This document shows positions 19,001 through 26,729 of a stretch of DNA of 64,000 nt, in pieces (the stretch's first letter is position 1; each line of letters starts with the position of its first letter). The notes beneath the pieces were generated by a model. That model was not told the DNA's origin and made no database searches. It worked only from the letters and a program-made list of their open reading frames with translations. A program made the translations under genes and the position numbers. The DNA is taken from positions 1 to 64,000 of the forward strand of contig CAZSYL010000010.1 in assembly GCA_964610745.1 (NCBI GenBank). Reading direction: 5' to 3'. This stretch comes from SHLQ01 sp964610745 (GTDB lineage Bacteria > Actinomycetota > Acidimicrobiia > Acidimicrobiales > SHLQ01).

Positions 19001-19824
19001 GAGCGACTGGGTTCCGGTGGAGCGCAGAGGATGCGGTCAGCAACTCCAACCCGACCGGCGAGACAACAACGTTCCTCTTTGACCGATCGGGTCGACCCGA
19101 GGTCACCCTCGTGGTCACAGGCAACGACGGGTCGACGGACCGAACGACGATCCGAGCTCCCGAAGTTCAAGCTGGTCGGGAACCTCGAGTGCTCGATGTG
19201 GTCGTCGATTCGATCGATGGAGACCTAGTACGTCTTCGGGCCGAATTCGATCGCGATCCAACCCGCTGGCAGTGGGAGATCGATGGGGTCGAGCTGGTCG
19301 ATGGTGGCAATTCTCCGACACCGTTGTTCCGGGTTCCAGGCAACGGCAGGTTCAGGGGTCAGGTGACGGCGGCGAACGACTTTGGCGATGATCGAGACCC
19401 TGTTTCGTTCAGGGTCGATGCCTTTGATACGACTGCATCCTTTACCTGGGAGGGCATTGCTCCGGGCGTCATCCAGTTCGTAAACACCTCGGATGCTCAA
19501 GACGACGCTGAGATCACCTGGCGCTTCAACGGCGCGGTGGAGATTATCGACAACAACGAACAGCGCCCGGTTGTTCGCTTCCGTGAAACGAACGGCACCT
19601 TCCGAGTGATCATGACCGTCAGGGATGATAACGGCAGTGATACCGCACGTGCCGATGTCAGCCCACCGCCGCCTGAAGACGAACCTCCACCTGAGGAAGA
19701 GGAACCGCCTCCCGAAGAAGAAGAGCCTCCACCTGAGGAAGAGGAACCGCCTCCCGAGGAAGAGGAAGAGCCTCCACCTGAGGAAGAGGAACCGCCTCCC
19801 GAAGAAGAGGACGGTGATGGCTAG
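16039..19824 (+). CDS. Membrane-anchored propeller and PKD-repeat surface protein
   Basis: 1261 residues: one membrane segment near the start (GTFILLVAALLAVLIF), then about 380 residues of repeated beta-strand units (DLESGQTISELPFG, LDPQRLALAQVED) that read as a WD/PQQ-like propeller. Nine consecutive PKD-like domains of about 75-80 residues follow. Most have the hallmark W-x-FGDG core (WSWTFGDG, WDFGDGTT, WRWDFGDG); the last three are degenerate. It ends in a Pro-Glu repeat tail without LPXTG or membrane anchor. The protein should be extracellular, held by its N-terminal helix; PKD arrays usually serve as spacers or in carbohydrate and protein contacts. The first ATG at 16039 was chosen; 16048 or GTG 16057 are possible. 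Confidence 0.75.
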   Translation: MERMGRVKAIPQGRALGGTFILLVAALLAVLIFRPGAESAAAVDLGDPNAWIEHGIDGELLQINALTGEVTSRIDVAEPGETFVALPVEDGAVVLNTSTSAISLVSGSQLTVTSTIDLPLADGVEGRQPALFGRDDVANDVTVVDGEQVVSINSESGDVAPLTLDAPLSSPVQDASGAIFAFDAEASTVVQLGVDGPVAVATVADAIEGQVDERTMVSAGGSVYALDPQRLALAQVEDAGSLGNAICMRSAAGGAVHGGSTPDSDAVILSLNPASSVLAVSTGDGGCRDIDVDVEVGEYGAPIAHDGVAYLPFWEGGRIIAVDLESGQTISELPFGTLGQPFELEVFGSTVWANERLGPFAAVVRADEIVPVAKISAIVAAPGNADEDGDGSSLSSGDEGENRLRLLGDSGEAVIAAEGDAIGGADSGTGENSNQQVVDVPNAAPVPQPEAFGIAVDVSDLGDGQEPPLPELAETLVANFSVSSSEATVGETVRFTDTSLGSPVAWSWTFGDGDGAERPNAEKAWAEEGIFTVTLTVTNAAGDVSSQATEVAIVPETVLLAPNADFQFSQATIEAGESITFESRTTGEVDIFRWTFGDGNRGRGRRVTHTFEEAGTFEVELTASNDAGSDTATATVEVLSGVEPPVAGIGQVPRRIVTDQQVTFESTSLNDPTTISWDFGDGTTASGASVRHSFARAGEYRVALVVENSEGEDRTFVDITVEQRVIAPVSVFTQSATEVLVGERVRFTSSALNNPTQHRWSFGDGSTADGVNSTHSWSEPGTFRVMLRVENEAGDDRSGVNITVVEPVDPPVASFNVSETVVATGEDVRFTDTSRNRPTRWRWEFENAGEATVQNPVRAWQNQGTFTVRLVAINEGGRSSTETQIRVVDRPTADFRFEMVDDDTVRFIDQSENVTGWRWDFGDGSTSNERNPTHTFRGGSFDVTLTTSNQVGSATDRARITVSNPPEAVATCRADGARLVCSGQDSERATGFRWSAEDAVSNSNPTGETTTFLFDRSGRPEVTLVVTGNDGSTDRTTIRAPEVQAGREPRVLDVVVDSIDGDLVRLRAEFDRDPTRWQWEIDGVELVDGGNSPTPLFRVPGNGRFRGQVTAANDFGDDRDPVSFRVDAFDTTASFTWEGIAPGVIQFVNTSDAQDDAEITWRFNGAVEIIDNNEQRPVVRFRETNGTFRVIMTVRDDNGSDTARADVSPPPPEDEPPPEEEEPPPEEEEPPPEEEEPPPEEEEEPPPEEEEPPPEEEDGDG
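19684..19815 (+). repeat. Tandem repeat coding for Pro-Glu tail
   Basis: Three copies of a 42-45 bp unit start at 19684, 19726 and 19771 and encode PPPEEEE-type repeats at the C-terminus of the PKD protein. The copies are nearly identical at the DNA level, so copy number probably varies between strains. Confidence 0.85.
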
Positions 19825-19836
19825 AAGCCACGCGGT

Positions 19837-22800
19837 CTAGTCGGTGCTGATTGCGTCGAGCACGTTCATGCGTCCGGCGATCCAGGCTGGAAAGACCGCG
19901 GAGGCCAGGCCGGTGAGAGCGGCAAAGATGAGGTAGGTGATCAGCGTGGGAATGGGCACTGTCGTCTGGGTCACCAAGACCTCGGGAAGCTTGGCGGTTG
20001 CCAGAGCACCAAGCCCAACACCGAGGATCAGACCCACGAGTCCACCGAAGATGGCAATGATGACGCCCTCCCAGCGAATGATCCAACGGGTTTGGGCTCG
20101 CGAGCTACCGACTGCTCTGAACAGCCCAATCTCGCGGGTGCGTTCAAATACCGATAAGGCAAGAGCCACCAGAATGCCGAGAGCGGCAATAACCGCTGAT
20201 AGGCCGAGCAGCACGTTTACTGTCGCCAGCGTCTGGTTGATCTGAACTTCGGCTGCTTCAGCAAATTCTTCTCGATTGCGAACCTCGATGATCGGGAAGT
20301 CTGCTTCAAGCTCGGCTTCGATCGCGGCGCGAGCGGTTTCTTCTGGCACGCCAGAGGCGGTGACAACCGTCAGAAAGTTGTCGCTCCCCGTCGGAAAGTG
20401 GCGCTCCCAAAGATCGAGTGTCATCACCCGGTTTCCAAGCACGAAACCGTTCTCGTAAATGCCTGCAACAACGAGATCTTCACTCTGCAGATCGACGAAG
20501 AGCGCGGAGAAAGTATCGCCGACCTCAAGACCCTTGTCCTCGGCGACATCGTCGACGAGATAGACCGCGTTAGGAAGTTGGGCGAGCTCGGGATCACGGG
20601 CGATGAAGTCGGGATCGACGTGGTCATCGAGGTTTGCAAAGTCGACCGCGGCCGCGTCGTTTACCTCGACGTCGGTCCCGAGCTCATCGCGCAGTTCGAG
20701 TAGTTCCTCGGCACTTAGGTCGGCGTCGTCATCGAGCAGCTGCAACACGATTGGCAGGAATTCGATGAAGTCCTCAGCGCGCAGTTCGCCTGACTCGCTT
20801 GTAACCCAAGCTGCGGGGAAAGCAACGCGGAAGGGTACGACCGACTCAACTTCGTCGAGGGCATCGACCCGTTGAGCAGCCGCAGCCGAAAATGGGGTTC
20901 CACCAGGGCCGCCCTGCGGTCCTTGAAGTAGCCAGTCGGCGGTAATTGACGAATCGAGGGCATCGGTTACCGATGACTTGATCGAGTCGCCAATAACGGT
21001 CACTGCGGTCACGAGCGTGAGCCCGATCATGAGAGCTGCCGCTGTCGTCGCTGTTCGCTGGGGATTGCGCCCGGCATTTGCCCTCGCAACCTGTCCCGCC
21101 AATCCTCGGGCTCCAAACGCCGTCCTGACGGTTCCGTAGCTAACGACCAGCAGGACGACTCCTGCCAGGGCAATGGGCAGGATCAGCGCGATCGGCGCAA
21201 TCGACTGCCCGGTGGCATCGATGATCGAATCCGGAACCCCGCTCGTGATAATGAACCCGGCGCCGCCAAACGCGGCGAGTGCCCCGACGCCGAACGCGAT
21301 CCCAACGAGCGCAATCACGACCATGGTTGGTCCGCGCCCGGCGATTGCCGTAACCGGTCGAGCGAGTATGGGGTTGAGCAGGTTTGCTCCAAGAAGCATC
21401 AGTGCAGCCCCCGATGCAATCAACCCGAAGGTCTCTCCGAGTTCGAAGGAACCAAACAAGCTGATCAGGAGGATGGCGATTCCGATCGGGAACGGCACGA
21501 AGCGAGCTGCCGACCGCCACAGCAGAAGGAACCCGAAGTACAACAGCAACGCTCCAAGCAGCGTTAGGAAGAGGGCAGGCGCCCATCCAGCGAGGGCAAA
21601 GGCAAGCCAGAATGGTGCGATCGAGGCGAGCACCATGGCTGTGCCGACCAACGGGTTTCTCATCGTTGCGAGGTCCGTTTGGTTTGCACCGTCGCGCATT
21701 GCTGCAAGTGGGGAAACTCGTCGGGCTTGCACCGATGGCCAGATGGCCGCGGCGACTGTTACGCCAATGCCGGTGATCGCCGCCGAGACGATCGCGATCG
21801 TGGTTAGAGGGAGACCCGTGCTGTCAGGGAACCCGAATGCGATGAGCGCTGCACGCAACAACCAGGCGAGCCCGATGCCGCCGGGAATGCCGAGCACGGT
21901 TGAGAAGATCCCGAGTGCAAGCGCTTCGCCGAGCATCAACCGGGTGATCTGCGTGCCCAGTGCCCCAACCGCTCGAAGCAGCCCGAGCTCGCGGATCCGT
22001 TGGCCAAGCGTGATGGAGAAAACGTTGTAGATGAGGAACGCGCTGACGCAGAGAATGATGACTGCGAACGCCAGCAGCACGGTCTGGAAGATGTCGAGAA
22101 TCTCGCCGAATTGGCCCTGGGTCTCTTCGAGAACCTCCTCCTGGCTACGAACCAGGATGTTCTCGTCGACCACCTCGGCAATGGCGTCCATAACCGCTAA
22201 TTGATCGGCATCCTCCTCGAGGATGACCGTGATGTCGGTGTAGCCGCGATCGTCGTTCAGAACCGTCACCGCGGTCTCCTCGTCGAACGCGACGATGCGC
22301 GCTCCCACGAGTGCGTTGCGGTCAGGATTGGCAAAGGTGAAAGTGCCGGTGAGCTCGAATGTCCGACCGGCATCGGTGACCGTTGGAAGCTGCAAGACGT
22401 ACTGCTCCCCGAGCTCGTAATCGCCATCTGCGAACGCGTCGATGTCGAGGGCGAACTCTCCAGGTCCGACCGGTGGGCGCCCCGACTGGACGAAGAGCCG
22501 GGTGTTGGGACTTCGGTCTCCCCACAACACGCCGAGGTTCGGCCCCGATGGCGCAAATGTTGGTTCGCCTTGTCCATCGACTGCGACGACGCCGACCCCC
22601 ACTACGCGTGGCTGTACGGCCAAGACGCCATCGAGCGGCACAATTCGGTCGAGGTGATCGACCGAAATGCTGGGAGCGATCAGGCCGTCACCGAATTCGA
22701 TTCGGGGTTGAACAGCAATGTCGTATCCGGACTCGATGTTCTCGGCCAGCTCACCGAATGTGGTGCGAAGTCCCCCGGTGAAGATGAAGACCGCAGCGAC

Positions 22801-22890
22801 AGCAGCAACGCTGAAGGTAATCGCGACGCTCGTCAGGAGATATCGGAGGGGTCGTTGTACCAGGTTTTTGAGTACGAGCCGGAACAACAT
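19837..22890 (-). CDS. FtsX/MacB-type ABC permease, duplicated 8-10 TM form
   Basis: 1017-residue membrane protein with two FtsX domains. The first membrane segment is followed by a large outside domain (MacB_PCD type), then TM clusters with IRELGLLRAVGALG and REIGLFRAVGSSR, the coupling segments of FtsX permeases. It resembles the permease at 35933-38518 in length and plan but has no ATPase gene beside it. Such permeases move lipoproteins or lipids, or drive cell-wall hydrolases. I prefer ATG 22890, which gives MLFRLVLKNL, matching the MLRLAVKNL start of the paralogue, and which follows TATCGT by 7 nt. GTG 22899 is possible. Confidence 0.88.
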   Translation of the reverse strand: MLFRLVLKNLVQRPLRYLLTSVAITFSVAAVAAVFIFTGGLRTTFGELAENIESGYDIAVQPRIEFGDGLIAPSISVDHLDRIVPLDGVLAVQPRVVGVGVVAVDGQGEPTFAPSGPNLGVLWGDRSPNTRLFVQSGRPPVGPGEFALDIDAFADGDYELGEQYVLQLPTVTDAGRTFELTGTFTFANPDRNALVGARIVAFDEETAVTVLNDDRGYTDITVILEEDADQLAVMDAIAEVVDENILVRSQEEVLEETQGQFGEILDIFQTVLLAFAVIILCVSAFLIYNVFSITLGQRIRELGLLRAVGALGTQITRLMLGEALALGIFSTVLGIPGGIGLAWLLRAALIAFGFPDSTGLPLTTIAIVSAAITGIGVTVAAAIWPSVQARRVSPLAAMRDGANQTDLATMRNPLVGTAMVLASIAPFWLAFALAGWAPALFLTLLGALLLYFGFLLLWRSAARFVPFPIGIAILLISLFGSFELGETFGLIASGAALMLLGANLLNPILARPVTAIAGRGPTMVVIALVGIAFGVGALAAFGGAGFIITSGVPDSIIDATGQSIAPIALILPIALAGVVLLVVSYGTVRTAFGARGLAGQVARANAGRNPQRTATTAAALMIGLTLVTAVTVIGDSIKSSVTDALDSSITADWLLQGPQGGPGGTPFSAAAAQRVDALDEVESVVPFRVAFPAAWVTSESGELRAEDFIEFLPIVLQLLDDDADLSAEELLELRDELGTDVEVNDAAAVDFANLDDHVDPDFIARDPELAQLPNAVYLVDDVAEDKGLEVGDTFSALFVDLQSEDLVVAGIYENGFVLGNRVMTLDLWERHFPTGSDNFLTVVTASGVPEETARAAIEAELEADFPIIEVRNREEFAEAAEVQINQTLATVNVLLGLSAVIAALGILVALALSVFERTREIGLFRAVGSSRAQTRWIIRWEGVIIAIFGGLVGLILGVGLGALATAKLPEVLVTQTTVPIPTLITYLIFAALTGLASAVFPAWIAGRMNVLDAISTD

Positions 22891-22897
22891 CAAGGTC

Positions 22898-22903
22898 ACG
22901 ATA
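22898..22903 (-). promoter_or_regulatory. -10 element of leaderless permease promoter
   Basis: TATCGT ends 7 nt before ATG 22890 and overlaps the alternative GTG at 22899, which argues for the later start. Confidence 0.45.
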
Positions 22904-22998
22904 CGCGCCGCTGTCGGAAGCGAGACGTCATCGAGCTGTCCTCGTAAGAAGTTCTTTCCCGCTCGGAAACTTCACCGATCGCCTGTAACGATGTACAG

Positions 22999-24363
22999 GT
23001 GTCATCGTTGCGTTCTCCCGGTTTCCTTGTCTCGGCCATCATCGGGATCCTCATCCTGGCTGGGTGTTCATCGAGCGGACCCTCTGGTGCCTCCGGTGAC
23101 GACGGAACCGCTGGCGAAATTGCCTCGAATGAACCGGCCCCGACGAACACGGTCGCATCGACGACGACCTCGACGATCCCGGCCCAACCGCCGAATGTGC
23201 GCATGCCGGAAACGACGTTCGCCTTCGTTGGACAAGGCGTTACCGAAGCCGTGGTGGTGACCGATCCGAACGGAGACGAAGTTGTCATCCGCGCTTTCGA
23301 CGACGAGATTCCCGGCTTTGATCCAGTGACGAATGTGCGCGGACGAATCATCGGCTTTGATTGGGAACCGACCGAACCGGGGGAGTGGGAGCTGGAGATG
23401 ACCGCGACCGACGAAGGAGGCCTCGAGGGCAGTGCGGTTGTCCGGCTGATCGCACGCAACGAACCAAGCTCGGACATGTTGCTCGCCATGGGTGATTCGA
23501 TCGCTGCGGGATTCGGACGCGATCGGAGTGACTTTGCTGGTTCGGATGAGTGCTTCCGTAGTGAGTCTGATTCGTACGGAGCGAAGGTATTTGATGCATT
23601 GGTCGAAGCGGGTGCGCTCGAGGGCAGGGCAGAGTTCCTCCTCACCGCCTGTGCGTCAGCCACCGCAGCTGGGTTGTCTTCGCAACCAACGACGGCGACC
23701 GATGAGAACGGTGAGGTTGTCGGCGATGTGCTGACGCAGTTGGAACGGGCGACGCTGCTCAATCCAACCATCGTCACGCTGACGGTGGGTGCAGCAGATG
23801 TTGGACTCTTCGATCTGGAAGAGTTTCTGCTCGCTGGCGCCGACCAGAATCCAGTCGATGCTGTCGACGAAGTCGAACTGGCCCGACGGGTCGAGGCGGT
23901 TCGTGTAGAGGTGGTGAGTGTGTTTGACGCGCTGATGACCACTACGAGTGCGCATGTCGTGTTGACCACCGCGTTCAATCCCGTTGCCAGCAATCCAATC
24001 GGCGTGGATGGTTGTAATGGTGATTGCATGGTCGCCGCAAGCGATCGGGTTGTGGCGGCGCTCAACGAGATGTTGCTCGACGTTGCCGAGGAACAACGAG
24101 AAGGGCGTGTCTCGATCGCCCGTCTCGATGGAGAGGCCGATGTTTGGGAGGCTCCGAACGGGCTTGGCGTCGATGCGTTGCGCGACGGATTGGGCCCGTT
24201 CCAGGGATTGGTGGACACATTCACCGGAGGCACGACCGCGCTTTGCGCCGACGATGGCGGTGCTGCAGACGCGCTGATCTCAGCTCTTGACTGCGCCCAT
24301 CCAAATGGGGACGGACAATCAGCGATTGCCGACGTGGTGACTCGCGTCCTTCTAGCTATCTAG
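22999..24363 (+). CDS. SGNH/GDSL-family hydrolase lipoprotein
   Basis: 454 residues. The signal peptide ends in lipobox LILAGC (Cys23), so it is a lipoprotein outside the membrane. A Thr/Ser linker and a beta-rich domain precede the hydrolase. Block I is LLAMGDSIAAG with the nucleophile Ser near residue 167; block III reads VGAAD where GxND is usual (Asn replaced by Ala); block V is DCAHPNGDG with Asp and His. The lost Asn is an oxyanion residue, so activity could be reduced. Likely an esterase on envelope lipids or polysaccharide, by inference. Divergent from the permease gene. Confidence 0.82.
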   Translation: MSSLRSPGFLVSAIIGILILAGCSSSGPSGASGDDGTAGEIASNEPAPTNTVASTTTSTIPAQPPNVRMPETTFAFVGQGVTEAVVVTDPNGDEVVIRAFDDEIPGFDPVTNVRGRIIGFDWEPTEPGEWELEMTATDEGGLEGSAVVRLIARNEPSSDMLLAMGDSIAAGFGRDRSDFAGSDECFRSESDSYGAKVFDALVEAGALEGRAEFLLTACASATAAGLSSQPTTATDENGEVVGDVLTQLERATLLNPTIVTLTVGAADVGLFDLEEFLLAGADQNPVDAVDEVELARRVEAVRVEVVSVFDALMTTTSAHVVLTTAFNPVASNPIGVDGCNGDCMVAASDRVVAALNEMLLDVAEEQREGRVSIARLDGEADVWEAPNGLGVDALRDGLGPFQGLVDTFTGGTTALCADDGGAADALISALDCAHPNGDGQSAIADVVTRVLLAI

Positions 24364-24430
24364 GCTGACCGAGCAAGGCTGCATCTTTTGTGAAGAGGAC
24401 TGGGACGGAAACGTCAGGAGGGAGGGCCCC

Positions 24431-25291
24431 GTGGTAGCGATAGCGATCGGGCGCCCTTTCGGCCCGTATGAGATTCGTGACGTTCTCGGCAAAGGTGCGT
24501 CAGCGACAGTTTTCATCGGTCGTCGCAGCGACGGCGTCGATGTCGCAGTGAAAGTGTTGTCCACCTTTGCCATGGGCAACGCTGACTTTCGAGCAGCGGT
24601 CCCGCGTGAGTTCAACGCGCTGAGCAAGGTCGATCACCGCGGTGTCATCTCCGTCGAGAAGATGGGGACTATCGCCGACGTCTTGTTCATCGAGATGGAG
24701 TGGATCGATGGACCGACCCTTGATCAGACCCTCACGATGGGTAAGCCGCTCGGACTCCAATTGGCAGTGTCGATCACAATCGAGATCGCCGAGGCATTGG
24801 CTGCCTGCCACGAAGCGGGCATTGTCCATCGTGATGTGAAGCCGTCGAACATACTCATGCGTACACCTGAGGATCCGGTGCTCTTTGACTTCGGCCTCGC
24901 ACAGGATGCTGAGAGCCCCGCGTCTGAACCCGGCCGGTTGTACGCCACACCAATGACGGCGTCGCCCGAACAGGTCGCGGCCGAAGGCATGGTCGACGGT
25001 CGAGCTGACGTCTACGCGCTCGGCGTGACATTGTTTCGAATGGCCAGCGGAAAGCTGCCCTTCTACGGCGAGCGCATGGACCTGCTTCGCATGCACGCCG
25101 AGATGGAGCCACCCGTTCCGCACTCGATCAATAAGTCGATCCCCGAATCCCTCGAGGCGGTCATCCTGCGGTCCATCAAGAAAGAGCCGATAGATCGCTA
25201 CCAGACGGCCACAGCCCTGGCGGACGCTCTTCGCGCAATACCGCCTGAAGACCTTCTCAGTGGCAAGCGGAAAGGTCTCTTCAGGCGGTAG
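24431..25291 (+). CDS. Soluble Ser/Thr protein kinase (PknB-like domain)
   Basis: 286 residues, all kinase domain: Gly-rich loop LGKGASATVF, Lys41 in VAVKVL, catalytic HRDVKPSN (about 133-140), DFGLA (about 153-157) and the APE-equivalent ASPEQV. The usual membrane segment and PASTA repeats of PknB are absent, so it is cytosolic. The GTG start has a good AGGAGG upstream. The target is unknown. Confidence 0.92.
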   Translation: MVAIAIGRPFGPYEIRDVLGKGASATVFIGRRSDGVDVAVKVLSTFAMGNADFRAAVPREFNALSKVDHRGVISVEKMGTIADVLFIEMEWIDGPTLDQTLTMGKPLGLQLAVSITIEIAEALAACHEAGIVHRDVKPSNILMRTPEDPVLFDFGLAQDAESPASEPGRLYATPMTASPEQVAAEGMVDGRADVYALGVTLFRMASGKLPFYGERMDLLRMHAEMEPPVPHSINKSIPESLEAVILRSIKKEPIDRYQTATALADALRAIPPEDLLSGKRKGLFRR

Positions 25292-25342
25292 TCGCTGACG
25301 TTCTTTTCTGTGTCCAACCAATGCTCGTATCGCCCCGACCGA

Positions 25343-25348
25343 TACCGT
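25343..25348 (+). promoter_or_regulatory. -10 element of leaderless small gene
   Basis: TACCGT ends 6 nt before ATG 25355, choosing it over GTG 25352. Confidence 0.45.
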
Positions 25349-25354
25349 TGAGTG

Positions 25355-25675
25355 ATGGCGTTGCACTACATCGCGGATCGGGCTCTGCGGGATCTATTGA
25401 CTGCGTGGCGTCACTACGACGATACCCGTCGAAGTAATGGGTATTCTTTCGATGCCCTTGGTCGAGCACGAATTCAACTCGACGAAGCTCGCGGTCGTAT
25501 GCATCGCATTCGCGAAGCGGTACACCCGAACGACTATGAGCGTCGGCAGGCGCAGACGATTGCGCTATGTGCCAGCCTCGATGAGATTGTCTACTTGAGT
25601 TGGAACCATGTCGACGAGGGGGATCCAACTCACCTGCGGTGCGTGTGTGGGCAGCTGGTGCCTTTTGAGCGTTGA
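25355..25675 (+). CDS. Unknown protein, 106 residues
   Basis: I do not recognise this protein. It is mostly helical and charged (RARIQLDEARGRMHRIREAVHP), ends with a CVCGQLVPFER segment and has no membrane part. The start is ATG 25355 with a leaderless promoter element. It ends 37 bp before a scaffold gap. Confidence 0.6.
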   Translation: MALHYIADRALRDLLTAWRHYDDTRRSNGYSFDALGRARIQLDEARGRMHRIREAVHPNDYERRQAQTIALCASLDEIVYLSWNHVDEGDPTHLRCVCGQLVPFER

Positions 25676-25712
25676 TATCGGTTCGCTTCGACTTCACCGA
25701 TTGGGCTTCACC

Positions 25713-25812
25713 NNNNNNNNNNNNNNNNNNNNNNNNNNNNNNNNNNNNNNNNNNNNNNNNNNNNNNNNNNNNNNNNNNNNNNNNNNNNNNNNNNNNNNNN
25801 NNNNNNNNNNNN
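25713..25812. other. Scaffold gap of 100 N
   Basis: Exactly 100 N, a placeholder of unknown true size. CTTCACCGAT stands on both sides (the left flank carries it followed by TGGGCTTCACC), which suggests a collapsed tandem repeat at the break. Confidence 0.95.
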
Positions 25813-25849
25813 CTTCACCGATGGTTTGATCGACGTGCCTAGCGGCGAA

Positions 25850-26038
25850 TCAATCGAGTACGAGTCGTTTCGGATTGGCGATCTCTCCCGCCTCGCCGCA
25901 AAACCAGCAGGGCGCACCTGGAAAGTCCCGCCAAGTCACGTCGCAGTCCGAGCACGACATCACCGTTGGGATGTGGGTCGCCCCGTCACCTGTGGTGAGT
26001 CCGGAGAGGCTGCGAATAATTGGGAGCTTGGCTGCCAT
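25850..26038 (-). CDS. Small zinc-ribbon protein, 62 residues
   Basis: The frame from ATG 26038 contains MSCSDCDVTW and GAPCWFCGEAG: two CxxC pairs that should bind one zinc. No other domain and no membrane segment. TATTGT 7 nt before the ATG gives a leaderless start, which supports reality. It ends 37 bp before the gap and diverges from the cyclophilin. Function unknown; such ribbons are often nucleic-acid or protein-binding modules. Confidence 0.6.
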   Translation of the reverse strand: MAAKLPIIRSLSGLTTGDGATHIPTVMSCSDCDVTWRDFPGAPCWFCGEAGEIANPKRLVLD

Positions 26039-26045
26039 GGGGCTG

Positions 26046-26051
26046 ACAATA
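26046..26051 (-). promoter_or_regulatory. -10 element of leaderless zinc-ribbon gene
   Basis: TATTGT ends 7 nt before ATG 26038. Confidence 0.4.
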
Positions 26052-26162
26052 GGTGTGCTTTGGCGGCCTATGGGTGGATGGCGCATGCCAATGAGTCTCT
26101 TCGGCTACCGTTCCCATGACGTCGGGACCTCAGAAGTGTCCCTCCAGATAAGGATCACCACC

Positions 26163-26720
26163 ATGTCGAGCACCCCTTGCCCTCCAGTCGAAGGCGCCGC
26201 CGAGCGCGTCACGCAGTTCTCCGAAGCACCACCGATGTGCATCGATCCTTCGAAGACCTACACCGCGGTTCTTGATACGAGCCTTGGTTCGATGACCATC
26301 GCGCTCGATGCCGCTGCCGCACCCAAGACCGTCAATAACTTCGTCGTGCTTGCGCGCTACCGCTACTACGAAGGCGTTATTTTCCATCGGATCATCAACT
26401 CGTTCATGTGCCAGGGCGGCGATCCGGACGGAACCGGGCGTGGTGGCCCCGGCTACAAGTTCGAAGATGAGCTCCCAGCACCAAACACGTACAAGATTGG
26501 TTCGGTCGCAATGGCAAATGCCGGGCCAAACACCAACGGCAGCCAGTTCTTCATCGTCAGTGGCCCAAGCGGTGTGGGCCTCCCACCGAGCTACTCGCTC
26601 TTTGGCCAGGTGACCGAAGGTCTAGACATTCTCGAGAACATGCAGAACGTTGCGACCGCTCGCGGTGACCGTCCGCTCGATGATGTCGTCATCAACTCGG
26701 TGACAATTACCGAGAGCTGA
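26163..26720 (+). CDS. Cyclophilin-type peptidyl-prolyl isomerase
   Basis: 185 residues with the cyclophilin core: catalytic Arg in FHRIINSFMCQGGDP, and AMANAGPNTNGSQFFI lining the proline pocket. No signal peptide or membrane segment, so it is a cytosolic folding helper. The ATG at 26163 is preceded by AAGGAT. A longer frame upstream overlaps the zinc-ribbon gene and was not used. Converges with the next gene over 9 bp. Confidence 0.93.
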   Translation: MSSTPCPPVEGAAERVTQFSEAPPMCIDPSKTYTAVLDTSLGSMTIALDAAAAPKTVNNFVVLARYRYYEGVIFHRIINSFMCQGGDPDGTGRGGPGYKFEDELPAPNTYKIGSVAMANAGPNTNGSQFFIVSGPSGVGLPPSYSLFGQVTEGLDILENMQNVATARGDRPLDDVVINSVTITES

Positions 26721-26729
26721 TCTGGTCTG

